A stretch of 15,333 nt of DNA from Deltaproteobacteria bacterium (GCA_003647375.1 QMMS01000079.1:1-15333); one strand, 5' to 3'; shown: positions 1-7,667, numbered from the stretch's first letter. The notes: generated from the sequence alone by a model not told the origin. A program made the numbers and translations.

Positions 1-197
1 AGAAGGATGGTGTCTTTTTTGCCATGTTGTTTACCCTTGCGGGAAAGCCGGAGAACTTCAGATCCTGTGTTGCTGAGGGTTCGAAGTAAAAAACTACGAC
101 TTCACCCTCAAGCGCCTTGGCTCTGAAGCCCTCCGGCTTTTGCAACGCTGGGGTAAACTGAACTGGGCGATTTTTATCTCGATCTGCACCAATGTAG
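1..197. other. No supported gene; partial minus-strand open frame
   Basis: No complete gene is visible downstream of the first minus-strand gene. On the minus strand one frame stays open from about 191 to the window edge, about 63 codons, containing the peptide GEVVVFYFEPSATQDLKFSG. Its only ATG is at 25, preceded by a weak AAGGG, and would leave eight residues (MAKKTPSF) before the edge. On the plus strand, frame 3 is open to a TAA at 87-89 and frame 2 is open from a stop at 74-76 to about 244, so a plus-strand reading would need a frameshift near 77-87. This may be a degenerate or dispersed sequence, or the edge of a neighbouring gene. The sequence alone does not decide. Confidence 0.2.
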
Positions 198-731
198 CTA
201 TTGCATCAGTTTTTTCGCTTGTATTTCAATTTTTTTCCAATTGAAATTTTTAGCCATGGACAAGCCGTCCTTTTCATTCAACCCTTTATAGTGAAAGATG
301 AATATTGCACCCTGTTGCCCTGTGCCGGGAAGCACCACGACTACGGCTCCCTCGCTGTCCGCTTTTGAATGGTGTATGGACACCTGGTACCCGTCAATTG
401 TGGTTACCTTGACTTTCGCTTCGGCGGTTTCCATCTGCATAGACTGCATTCCCTGGGCATGGGCTTGGGTCATCATGGCGTTTCCGATCATGACCATGGC
501 ATCGGCTTCCTTACCGTCCCGGGTGTATTGGCGCACAGCCTGTATAATTTTGGTTCCGCCCATATCCATGTCCATGCCCTTGGCCGGCTTTGCCTGCCAG
601 CTCTTGATATCGATCAGAAGGGGGCTCAGCGACTCGTATTGTCCCGCATATACCGGAATAGATGCTGCAAAAAGAAAATACACCACTACCAACCATCCTG
701 CGAATTTGAATATTCTTTCCAACCGTTTCAT
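198..731 (-). CDS. Secreted Met-rich small protein of unknown function
   Basis: I do not recognise a named family. The 177-residue product begins with a basic stretch (MKRLERIFK) and a hydrophobic core at about 12-25, followed by VYA-G at 27-30, a good signal peptidase I site, so the mature protein of about 148 residues should be periplasmic. It is rich in Met: a MDMDMGG motif at 53-59, then M79, M81, M86, M87, M95, M98 and M100, with H91 and the pair H120-H121. Such side chains could bind soft metal ions, but the spacing matches no copper-binding motif I know. The C-terminal third alternates charged and hydrophobic residues and ends in a basic segment. The start is secure, with AAGGAGG seven to eight bases upstream of ATG. 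It is transcribed divergently from the ABC operon at 998, with 266 bases between them. A role in envelope function is only inferred from the signal peptide. Confidence 0.8.
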   Translation of the reverse strand: MKRLERIFKFAGWLVVVYFLFAASIPVYAGQYESLSPLLIDIKSWQAKPAKGMDMDMGGTKIIQAVRQYTRDGKEADAMVMIGNAMMTQAHAQGMQSMQMETAEAKVKVTTIDGYQVSIHHSKADSEGAVVVVLPGTGQQGAIFIFHYKGLNEKDGLSMAKNFNWKKIEIQAKKLMQ

Positions 732-997
732 TTCGTCCTCCTTATCAGCTTAAATGCCCTGGTACCATTGGTCGGATACATCATAAAACAGCTTGTCGGT
801 CTTTGCAAATATCTTCGCCGATTGTAAACTTTTTTATCCACTGGTACGTTCTTTACAAAAGGAGTTATTTAGTTCAGCAGTCATCAATGGTGAAAATTTA
901 AAATGATCGGGGATGATAGTCTTTCCATCCTTTCCTGATTTGTGCTATTTAAAACTATTAATATTCGTTCAAACTGCTTTAATATAAGGAGAAAATT

Positions 998-1684
998 ATG
1001 GCTTTGGTTCAGATTGAAAATGTTTCAAAAATTTACCAGACAGGTGAGGTGCAGGTAAAAGCCCTGCAGGATGTAACCCTTTCCATTGATGAAGCAGCTT
1101 TTGTTTCTTTTGTAGGGCCTTCAGGAAGCGGAAAAACAACTACGTTGAACCTTATCGGTTGTCTCGATAAGCCGACACAAGGGAAGATATTCGTGGACAA
1201 TGCTCAGGTGGATGGTTTTGATCGAAGACAGAGCGCAGCATTCAGAGGCGATACCCTTGGATTTATCTTTCAGGCATTTAATCTCTTTCCCGTGCTCACC
1301 ACCTATGAAAACGTTGAATATCCTCTTGTAATGATAAAAAATGAATCCGTATCAAAACGAAAAGAAAAAGTGCTAAAAGTTCTTGAATCAGTAGGGATGC
1401 TTGATCAGAAAGACAAATTTCCCGACCAGCTTTCAGGGGGGCAGAAGCAGCGGGTCGCAGTGGCGCGGGCTCTGGTGACACAGCCAAAACTTGTTCTTGC
1501 AGATGAGCCTACTGCAAACCTGGATAAAAAATCCGCTGTAAATGTCATTCGTCTTATGCGCAACATGCGGGATAAATTCAATACCACATTCATCTTCTCT
1601 ACCCATGATCCCGGAATAATGGAAGAAGCCGAGGTTATCCACACCCTGGAAGACGGAAGACTTGTTCACCCCAAGATTGCATAA
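998..1684 (+). CDS. ABC transporter ATP-binding protein, LolD/MacB-like
   Basis: This is the cytoplasmic ATPase powering the permease encoded next. All nucleotide-binding motifs are present in the 228 residues: Walker A GPSGSGKT at 40-47, Q-loop Gln92 in FIFQAFNLFP, signature LSGGQ at 145-149, Walker B LVLADE at 165-170 with catalytic Glu170, D-loop NLD at 174-176, and switch His203 in STHD. The length and the AFNLFPVLTTYENVEYPL segment are typical of the LolD/MacB/FtsE-like subfamily, which drives mechanotransmission through FtsX-type permeases rather than classical substrate channels. The start at 998 has AAGGAG about seven bases upstream. It is the first gene of a four-gene operon; 38 bases separate it from the permease. 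The family assignment is firm. Whether it works in true lipoprotein release (LolD) or another envelope process is not decided by sequence. Confidence 0.93.
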   Translation: MALVQIENVSKIYQTGEVQVKALQDVTLSIDEAAFVSFVGPSGSGKTTTLNLIGCLDKPTQGKIFVDNAQVDGFDRRQSAAFRGDTLGFIFQAFNLFPVLTTYENVEYPLVMIKNESVSKRKEKVLKVLESVGMLDQKDKFPDQLSGGQKQRVAVARALVTQPKLVLADEPTANLDKKSAVNVIRLMRNMRDKFNTTFIFSTHDPGIMEEAEVIHTLEDGRLVHPKIA

Positions 1685-1722
1685 ACAACATGGCATAGGA
1701 TAATTAATGAAGGAGAAATATA

Positions 1723-2976
1723 ATGATTCGAATTTTTAGAATAGCTCTGCGGAACCTGATGCGATATAAGCGAAGAACTTTGCTGACCTCCATGCTGATT
1801 ACACTCGGCGTGTTGATGGTGATTCTTTTTTCAGGCCTTGCAGGTTCATTTAAAGAAATGATGATCGGCCAGATTACCGACTCAAACCTGGCTCAAATGC
1901 AGATCCACAAAAAAGGTTATGTATCTTCTATAGATACCAGCCCTTTGAACCTGACCATTAATCAAAAAGGCTACAAAAAGATCGAAAAACTTCTCAAGGA
2001 GAATCCTGATGTTGAGGCTTATTCACCAAGAATAAAGCTTAGTGCTATGCTGAGTAATTTTAAAGAAACCACGAACATCCGCTTAAATGCTATTGATCCA
2101 AAAAAGGAAAGAAAAGTTTGCCCCAATGTCAGCGATCGCATGAAATTCAGTGGCAGTGAAATACCTGATATTCTGCTAAAGTCGGGAGAAATCATTATTC
2201 CTGAAAAACTGGCCAAAGGGCTGAAGATTAAAATTGGAGACCCCGTGGTGCTTGTAGCCAACAACAAGGATGGCTCTGTAAACGGACTGAATTTCACGGT
2301 TGCAGGGGTTATCGAAAGCCTGGTCGGTCCCCAGGGCAAGGAAGGGTATATGCATATAGAGGATGCTCGCTCTTTGCTTCGAATGGAAAAGCCTGAAATT
2401 ATAGAAATTGCCCTGCGAATTAAAAAATTTGATAAACTCGACGATGTTTATACAGACATTGAATCTGCCCTGACAGAGTTTAAGAATAAAAAAGGGAAAC
2501 TCGCCTTTGAAATACATACATGGGAAAAACTTTCTCCTTTTGCAAACATAGCAAGAATGATCGATTTCATGACCATAAGCATGAAATTGATTATGATCGC
2601 TATTGTCCTTATAAGCGTTTTAAATGTTATGATGATGTCTGTTTACGAAAGGGTCAGGGAAATTGGAACAATGTCAGCCATCGGAACTGCACCCGGTAAA
2701 ATTATGGGCCTTTTTCTTGCAGAAGGATTATCTCTTGGACTTATCAGTACCCTGGCCGGTAACATTATCGGAATTGTCGGTATTTATTTTCTAAATATTT
2801 ACAAGATCCCGTTTGCTTTTGGCCGTAATACCATTTATCTATTGTCTCCGACAATCAGCTTCTCAGAGCTGGTCTGGGTGACGTCAATAGTATTACTGAT
2901 CTCGGTTTTTGCCACTCTGCAACCTGCATACAAAGCTTCAAAGATGGAACCGGTTGACGCGCTAGGGCATGTATAG
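1723..2976 (+). CDS. FtsX/LolC/MacB-type ABC permease
   Basis: Inner-membrane permease subunit of 417 residues with the four-helix topology of the LolC/E-MacB group. A basic N-terminus (RNLMRYKRRT) precedes the first membrane helix at about 20-42. A large periplasmic domain of about 240 residues follows (MacB_PCD-like, containing IPEKLAKGLKIKIGDPV and the VAGVIES strand). Three helices at about 286-308, 330-358 and 382-403 form the FtsX domain. The cytoplasmic loop YERVREIGTMSAIGTAPG after helix 2 is the usual coupling element contacting the ATPase, and the tail PAYKASKMEPVDALGHV is the family's typical ending. Only one permease is encoded, so a homodimer is expected, unlike the LolC-LolE heterodimer of enterobacteria. 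AAGGAG lies about eight bases upstream of ATG. The LolA-like gene follows after 51 bases. Confidence 0.92.
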   Translation: MIRIFRIALRNLMRYKRRTLLTSMLITLGVLMVILFSGLAGSFKEMMIGQITDSNLAQMQIHKKGYVSSIDTSPLNLTINQKGYKKIEKLLKENPDVEAYSPRIKLSAMLSNFKETTNIRLNAIDPKKERKVCPNVSDRMKFSGSEIPDILLKSGEIIIPEKLAKGLKIKIGDPVVLVANNKDGSVNGLNFTVAGVIESLVGPQGKEGYMHIEDARSLLRMEKPEIIEIALRIKKFDKLDDVYTDIESALTEFKNKKGKLAFEIHTWEKLSPFANIARMIDFMTISMKLIMIAIVLISVLNVMMMSVYERVREIGTMSAIGTAPGKIMGLFLAEGLSLGLISTLAGNIIGIVGIYFLNIYKIPFAFGRNTIYLLSPTISFSELVWVTSIVLLISVFATLQPAYKASKMEPVDALGHV

Positions 2977-3027
2977 GAATGTAAATCCGAAGCATTGAAA
3001 TAAAATTCATTAATTAAGAGGTATATT

Positions 3028-3759
3028 ATGAAGAAAATATTACTGGTAGTGATTATGTGTCTGTGCATAGCTGCACCGGCGTTTGCTCTTGACGGGAATG
3101 AAATGCTTAAAAAGGTTGATCGTAACCTCAACCCGGAAAGTTATGAACTTTACAGGAAGCTGATAAATATTGAGCCGGATGGCTCAAAAAAAGAGTTTGT
3201 CATGTACGCTGTCAAAAAGGGCAAGGAGAAGATGGCATCTGTCTTTTTGTCTCCAGCCAGTGAAAAAGGTAGAAGCACCCTGCGGATCGGGGAAAACATG
3301 TGGCTTTATATCCCTAATGTCGGCAAACCGATACGCATAACCAGTCTTCAGTCCGTGACAGGAGGCGTATTCAACAATTCGGATATTATGCGCCTTGATT
3401 ACAGTGCGGAATACAACTGTGAAAAGGTTGAAGCGATAGACGAAGGATATATCCTTCATCTTAAAGCAAAGACAAATGCCGTTGCCTATGACAGAGTAAA
3501 GATGTGGGTTTATGGTAAAAGACTTCTTCCGGACAAAACAGAATGTTTCGCTGCATCGGGAATGCTTATTAAAACTCTATATTTTAAAAAAATCAAAGAT
3601 TTTGGCGGTGGTATTGTTCGTCCTGCCGTAATCGAGACAGACAGCCCTCTTTATCAAGGGTATAAATCGATTATGATTTTTGCAAAGATGAAAGCAAAAG
3701 ATCTTCCTGACGAAGTTTTTACTTTAAATTACATGTCAAAAGTGGAAGGGCTCAGGTAG
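3028..3759 (+). CDS. LolA-like periplasmic protein (outer membrane lipoprotein-sorting family)
   Basis: Periplasmic protein of 243 residues with a clear Sec signal (MKKILLVVIM, hydrophobic to about 16, cleavage after APAFA at 20). There is no lipobox, so it should be soluble. The mature part fits the LolA-like outer-membrane-lipoprotein-sorting family: an N-terminal helix (GNEMLKKVDRNLNPES), then antiparallel strands with STLRIGENMWLYIPNVGKPIRITSLQS, a typical 'lipoprotein-sorting' segment, and the NSDIMRLDYSAEY motif. These proteins carry lipidated or hydrophobic cargo across the periplasm in an unclosed beta-barrel. It follows the permease gene and is only two bases from the next gene, so it should be made together with the barrel protein and presumably shuttles between the permease and the outer membrane. 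AAGAGG lies about seven bases upstream of the start. The cargo is unknown. Confidence 0.85.
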   Translation: MKKILLVVIMCLCIAAPAFALDGNEMLKKVDRNLNPESYELYRKLINIEPDGSKKEFVMYAVKKGKEKMASVFLSPASEKGRSTLRIGENMWLYIPNVGKPIRITSLQSVTGGVFNNSDIMRLDYSAEYNCEKVEAIDEGYILHLKAKTNAVAYDRVKMWVYGKRLLPDKTECFAASGMLIKTLYFKKIKDFGGGIVRPAVIETDSPLYQGYKSIMIFAKMKAKDLPDEVFTLNYMSKVEGLR

Positions 3760-3761
3760 TA

Positions 3762-5090
3762 ATGCAGTTGTCTCTTTGTAGATTGTGTTTTTTTATCTTC
3801 ATATTTATTTCCATCCCCGGATTTACATATGCAGAGGATGAAAACTTAGATACGATTGATCTTGATTTTGAAATTCCTGAAGTTGAAAAAAAACCGTATT
3901 CATTCAAGACCGAATTTAAAATATCTGAAACGATAAAGAGACTCGATAATGACAGCCTCATTTATCATCAGAGATATCCGGACGGCAAGGAGGATGATAC
4001 TCTTTATCAAACCGATTTGAATCTCAAGGTTGAAGGGAGTTACCAGATTAGCATAGTAAAACTTTACGCCCGCCTTAATGGAGATCTTTCCTACAATGAT
4101 GATGACAACTGGGAACATGACCGGCAAACTGAAGAAGCTTATGTGTCTTTGCTTCCAAGTCCGTCTGTAACATTAGATGTCGGCAAGAAAGTGTTGAAGT
4201 GGGGCAAGGGGTATGCCTGGAACCCGGTTGCTTTTTTCAGTCGCCTGAAAAACCTCGAAGATCCTGACGCAACCCTGGAAGGATATTATGTTGCCACTGG
4301 TGATTTTATAAAGAGTATGGATGGTGTTCTGAAGACTATAGCTTTAACACCTGTAATTCTTCCGGTATCAAGAGATATTAACGACGATTGGGGTACGGAA
4401 AGGGAGACTGTATGGGGAGGGAAGATTTATTTTTTTGCTTTTGACACAGATCTGGACATCATGTTTCTGTCTGGAGAAGAAGATGAAGATAAATTTGGAA
4501 TCGATTTTTCAAAAAATATTACTGTAAATTTCGAAATCCACGGTGAAGCGGCCATTGTTCCCGATTATGTAAAAGATAAAACTGATCAACAGGGGAATCT
4601 GACTGAAAAAAAATACGACGCAAAAAATTATCTGCTTGGTATCCGCTATCTTACAAGTTATGATACAACGTATATTTTCGAATATTTCAGGAACGGGCAG
4701 GGTTATACTTCAGATGAGATGGAAGATTACTTTACCCTTATTGAAGACGGATACCAGGAGTACAGAAACAGCCAAAGCATGGCAAAGATTTCTAAGAGCA
4801 GACAATATGGAAGTCGGTTTTATAACAGACAAACCGTAATGAAAGATTATCTCTATCTGAAGGTATCGCAAAAAGAACCCTTTGACATTCTGTATTTTAC
4901 GCCTTCTGTTACCTGTCTTTACAATATGAATGATAAAAGCAGTTCAATCATGCCCCAGATAACATACACGCCAATAACCAACCTGGAATTTGAACTAAGA
5001 ACTACATTTTTTTTTGGAAAAGACCATACTGAATTCGGAGAGAAAATAAACGACTGCAAAATATATACATCAGTAAAGTACTACTTCTAA
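3762..5090 (+). CDS. Putative outer-membrane beta-barrel protein
   Basis: A 442-residue exported protein. The signal peptide is hydrophobic at about 8-19 with cleavage after FTYA at about 24. A short acidic linker follows (DENLDTIDLDFEIPEVE), then repeated amphipathic strands separated by acidic or glycine-rich turns, for example around KLYARLNGDLSY, EEAYVSLLPSPSVTLDVGKKVLKWGKGYAWNP and YLLGIRYLTSYDTTYIFEYF. The last residues, KIYTSVKYYF, end in Phe with alternating aromatic residues, the classic signal for BAM-dependent outer-membrane insertion. The overall look is that of DUF1302-like barrels found beside lipoprotein-sorting proteins, but I cannot confirm the family. It starts two bases after the stop of the LolA-like gene, so translation is probably coupled; no strong ribosome site of its own is evident. 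It is the last gene of the operon, followed by a hairpin at 5115-5135. Its likely role is the outer-membrane acceptor or exit point of the transport route. Confidence 0.75.
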   Translation: MQLSLCRLCFFIFIFISIPGFTYAEDENLDTIDLDFEIPEVEKKPYSFKTEFKISETIKRLDNDSLIYHQRYPDGKEDDTLYQTDLNLKVEGSYQISIVKLYARLNGDLSYNDDDNWEHDRQTEEAYVSLLPSPSVTLDVGKKVLKWGKGYAWNPVAFFSRLKNLEDPDATLEGYYVATGDFIKSMDGVLKTIALTPVILPVSRDINDDWGTERETVWGGKIYFFAFDTDLDIMFLSGEEDEDKFGIDFSKNITVNFEIHGEAAIVPDYVKDKTDQQGNLTEKKYDAKNYLLGIRYLTSYDTTYIFEYFRNGQGYTSDEMEDYFTLIEDGYQEYRNSQSMAKISKSRQYGSRFYNRQTVMKDYLYLKVSQKEPFDILYFTPSVTCLYNMNDKSSSIMPQITYTPITNLEFELRTTFFFGKDHTEFGEKINDCKIYTSVKYYF

Positions 5091-5114
5091 ATTGAATTTA
5101 TTCCGTCATTTAAA

Positions 5115-5135
5115 ACCTGGTCCTTTGGGCCAGGT
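5115..5135 (+). terminator. Hairpin after the ABC/barrel operon
   Basis: ACCTGGTCC-TTT-GGGCCAGGT forms a nine-pair stem (one G-U pair) with a three-base loop, 25 bases after the stop of the barrel gene. There is no T-run behind it, so it would be a weak intrinsic terminator or an RNA 3'-end stabiliser. A sister hairpin with the same CC-TTT-GG core lies at 5545-5563. Confidence 0.45.
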
Positions 5136-5204
5136 CAGAGATATTTGGTTATGCCGATGGTGGTAGTTACTTAAATCCAAAGCACTAAATTCGAAATCCT
5201 AAAC

Positions 5205-5242
5205 GGTTCGACAGGCTCACCGCCCTGAGCAACGTCGAAGGG
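5205..5242. repeat. GC-rich palindromic repeat (TTCGAC...GTCGAA type)
   Basis: Outer arms TTCGAC (5207-5212) and GTCGAA (5234-5239) enclose inner arms GCTCA (5215-5219) and TGAGC (5226-5230), giving a cruciform-capable element. The words TTCGACAGGCTCA and CCCTGAGC resemble a widely dispersed extragenic repeat seen in many bacterial genomes. Copy number here cannot be judged from one window. Confidence 0.6.
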
Positions 5243-5335
5243 CAATACCTAATGATCCAAATTCGAATGATCAAAACAAGCCTTTGGAGATACAAGTTGC
5301 AAACTATTACTCCGGCGGTTAAATACCCCACAGTT

Positions 5336-5397
5336 GTCATTCCCGCGGAGGCGGGAATCCAGAAAGACACTGGATGCCGGATCAAGTCCGGCATGAC
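5336..5397. repeat. REP-like double-hairpin element bounded by GTCAT/ATGAC
   Basis: A 62-base element begins with GTCAT and ends with ATGAC. It contains two perfect hairpins: TTCCCGC-GGAG-GCGGGAA (5340-5357) and ATGCCGGA-TCAAG-TCCGGCAT (5374-5394), plus an alternative ATCCAG/CTGGAT pairing between them (5357-5362 with 5370-5375). It matches the common 'GTCATTCCCGC...GCGGGAATCC' class of dispersed repeats. A related copy with a longer loop lies at 13618-13666. Confidence 0.7.
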
Positions 5398-5544
5398 GGA
5401 GTTGGCTATTTAGTCGTCAGGTTAATATGTTTAAATCATTTGAGCATTTGATATTTGGATTTGTTTCGTATTTCGATATTCGGATTTAGTATTTATCACA
5501 CGCTGAATGTGCATAACGTTAACTCTTATAGGGTTGAATCAGTG

Positions 5545-5563
5545 CCGGGCCCTTTGGACCCGG
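5545..5563 (-). terminator. Hairpin just after the RACo-type gene
   Basis: CCGGG-C-CC-TTT-GG-A-CCCGG: a five-pair outer stem, one mismatch, two further pairs and a three-base loop. It starts four bases beyond the stop codon of the minus-strand gene at 5568. No T-run follows on either strand. It shares its CC-TTT-GG core with 5115-5135. Confidence 0.4.
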
Positions 5564-5567
5564 GTAT

Positions 5568-7667
5568 CTACCATGCATGCTCACTTTTTTTTAACTTGAC
5601 ACTTGGGAAAGCATCGATGTTCGTGTGCGGCAGAAACAGGGCTGATGTGAACTCGTCCATGAATTGATTGCTGCTGGAGAAATCTATATAGGTCATGTTG
5701 CTCGAGATCTCCCGCGATTCCCGCCGGAAATGGTCTGAAAGCAGCGCCATATAGGCGCCGCCGATGGAGCTGTTCCCCAGATACGTGAATTTGCTGCGAT
5801 CGATATCCGGCAGAAGGCCGATGGTAACGGCCTTGTCGATATCGAGGTGCTGCCCGAAACCCCCGGAAATCCAGACACGGTCCACCGCGGAAAAATCGAG
5901 ACCGACCTGATTTAACAGGACTTTGAACCCCGCATACACGGCGCCCTTGCTCAATACCAGGCTGTTGATGTCGGTTTCCGTAAATATGATGTCTTCTCCC
6001 ATTTCCGTATTTTTTGCCGTTGCCAGAATATAGGCGACCTTGTCACCTTCCTGTTTCATCATAGGATGTGAGGCGTCCAGGCTGAATTTGCCGTTGGGTT
6101 CGATGATGTCTTTGAGCAGCATTTCAGAAATGAGATCAATCATTCCCGAACCGCATATGCCTCTGGGAGCTGCCCCACCGACTGTTTGGTATGAAGGTTC
6201 CAACGTATCGGGGTCTATGCTGATTTTTTCGATGGCCCCTTCTTCGGCCCGCATACCCCAGCGAATGCCGCCTCCTTCAAATGCAGGGCCGGCGGAGCAG
6301 GCCGCCGTCATCAGCCAATCCTTGTTTCCCAGGACGATTTCACCGTTGGTTCCCACGTCGATAAACAGGGTCAGGGGTTCTTCGCGGTGGAGACCGGAAT
6401 AGATCATTCCCGATACAATGTCTCCGCCCACATAGCTTGCCGGGCCCGGCATGATGAAAACCGCGGCAATCGGATTGGCTTTGATCCCGATCTCTCCGGC
6501 TTTGAATATGGGGAATTCCGAGGCGTTGGGGATATAGGGTTCCCGGCGAATGTAGCGCGGTTCGATCTTGAGCAAAAGGTGCGTCATGGTGGTGTTGCCG
6601 GAGAAGGCCACGTTTTTGATCTGCCGGTAATCGTTTTCGGTACTGTCCAGCGCTTCATCGATGAGGTTGTTGATGGTCGACAATACCATGCCGCTTAGTT
6701 TGCTCACCCCGTTTTTCTCCGCACAGACGATGCGGTTGATCACGTCATCGCCACAGGCTGCCTGCCGATTGTGACCCGATGTCGCAGCCAGGATGGAGCC
6801 ATCGGCCATGTCAACCAGATAGACAACAATCGAAGTGGTACCCACATCGATGGCGAGTCCCAGGGATTTTTTTGCGCTGTTGCCCGGTTCGACTTTTAAC
6901 ACCTCATTGGAGCATTTTTTTCTGATAATGGAGACCTTGACCTTCCAGCTGTCGTCTCTCATGGTATTTGAAAGTTCCCGCATCACCTTTAATCCGACAT
7001 TCAGGCGGTCAACATCATAGCCGGCTTTTTTCAGCCCGCGGTTGAGCCTGTCCAGATCGCTGACTGAGTCTTCCAGGGTTGGTGGCGATAGCTCGAGGGA
7101 GATCTCCTGGAGCATCGGCTCGATCCGGCTTACCAGTCCCTTGAACTGAACCGACAGTTCCTCTCCCAGGCCGGCAACTTTCAATTTTCGTTCAACCGCT
7201 TCCGGAGGAATGGAAACAGCAACATCACCCTGAAGCTTTGTGCGGCATGCCAGCAGGTAGTTGTTTTTCTTTTCCTGGTCTGTCAGCAGAGGTGTAGGGT
7301 CCGGCTCGACTGAGCCGGATTCCAGAATCAGTTTGCATTTGCCGCAAGCGCCTTTGCCGTTGCAGGAGGCGTTGATGTGCACATCCGCTTTTTGGGCGGC
7401 TTCCAGGAGGGTGGATCCCGGTGCCACTTGAACTGTCTTATTTTCCGGTTGAAAGGTTACCTTGCATGTGTCCACCTTCTTTAGGGCAGCCTCTTGCCTC
7501 GCCTTACGTGCTTTGCGTTTATGTTCGTACCATATGGGGCAGGCACTGCGAAATTTACAGTAAATTTCGGGATCGCGGCACTCGAGACATTCCTCGCACA
7601 GATAGATGCCGTGCTTGGAGCACATGTAGCTGGTCTCTCTATCCGGATGGTTCACACATTTTCCCAT
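5568..7667 (-). CDS. RACo-type ASKHA/2Fe-2S protein with zinc-finger-like N-terminus
   Basis: A 699-residue protein of the DUF4445/RACo family, which uses ATP to reductively reactivate cob(II)alamin in corrinoid proteins. A 2Fe-2S ferredoxin domain at about 68-155 has ligands Cys102, Cys108, Cys111 and Cys141 (CX5CX2CX29C). A linker region spans about 160-265. The ASKHA ATPase domain at about 268-682 has phosphate loops DVGTTS (274-279) and DVGTNGE (437-443), the GICGSGMID segment at 503-511 and the family ending FMDEFTSALFLPHT (669-682). Unusually, residues 1-45 add Cys4, His7, Cys16, His19, Cys24, Cys27, Cys30, Cys37 and Cys43, resembling a B-box-like zinc module, followed by a very basic helix (about 48-65). 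AAAGGA precedes the ATG by about seven bases. No corrinoid protein or methyltransferase gene lies within the window, so its partner is unknown. The MFS gene ends 131 bases upstream. Confidence 0.88.
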   Translation of the reverse strand: MGKCVNHPDRETSYMCSKHGIYLCEECLECRDPEIYCKFRSACPIWYEHKRKARKARQEAALKKVDTCKVTFQPENKTVQVAPGSTLLEAAQKADVHINASCNGKGACGKCKLILESGSVEPDPTPLLTDQEKKNNYLLACRTKLQGDVAVSIPPEAVERKLKVAGLGEELSVQFKGLVSRIEPMLQEISLELSPPTLEDSVSDLDRLNRGLKKAGYDVDRLNVGLKVMRELSNTMRDDSWKVKVSIIRKKCSNEVLKVEPGNSAKKSLGLAIDVGTTSIVVYLVDMADGSILAATSGHNRQAACGDDVINRIVCAEKNGVSKLSGMVLSTINNLIDEALDSTENDYRQIKNVAFSGNTTMTHLLLKIEPRYIRREPYIPNASEFPIFKAGEIGIKANPIAAVFIMPGPASYVGGDIVSGMIYSGLHREEPLTLFIDVGTNGEIVLGNKDWLMTAACSAGPAFEGGGIRWGMRAEEGAIEKISIDPDTLEPSYQTVGGAAPRGICGSGMIDLISEMLLKDIIEPNGKFSLDASHPMMKQEGDKVAYILATAKNTEMGEDIIFTETDINSLVLSKGAVYAGFKVLLNQVGLDFSAVDRVWISGGFGQHLDIDKAVTIGLLPDIDRSKFTYLGNSSIGGAYMALLSDHFRRESREISSNMTYIDFSSSNQFMDEFTSALFLPHTNIDAFPSVKLKKSEHAW

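Larger units (their letters stand above)
5165..5500. repeat. Gene-free nested repeat island in the convergent gap
   Basis: No gene is supported in 5091-5567. AT-rich flanks carry related words in opposite orientation: the left flank, 5183-5203, reads ACTAAATTCGAAATCCTAAA, and the reverse complement of the right flank, about 5457-5493, contains ACTAAATCCGAATATCGAAA and ACGAAAC. Between them lie two GC-rich palindromic elements at 5205-5242 and 5336-5397. This looks like an accumulation of dispersed extragenic repeats, one inside another. The short reading frame across 5185-5394 is a translation of the repeats, not a gene. Confidence 0.5.

Noticed and set aside
298..827. Two plus-strand frames of about 150 codons opposite the first gene
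   Set aside because: Antisense to a gene with a good signal peptide and a strong ribosome site; no family features and no start signals.
5185..5394. 69-codon minus-strand frame (MPDLIRHPVSFWIPASAG...)
   Set aside because: It is a translation of the palindromic repeats in the convergent gap; this peptide type is a known artefact of such repeats, and no ribosome site is seen.
6040..6698. Plus-strand frames of 103-120 codons inside the RACo-type gene
   Set aside because: Shadows of a full-length gene with intact motifs; no ribosome sites.
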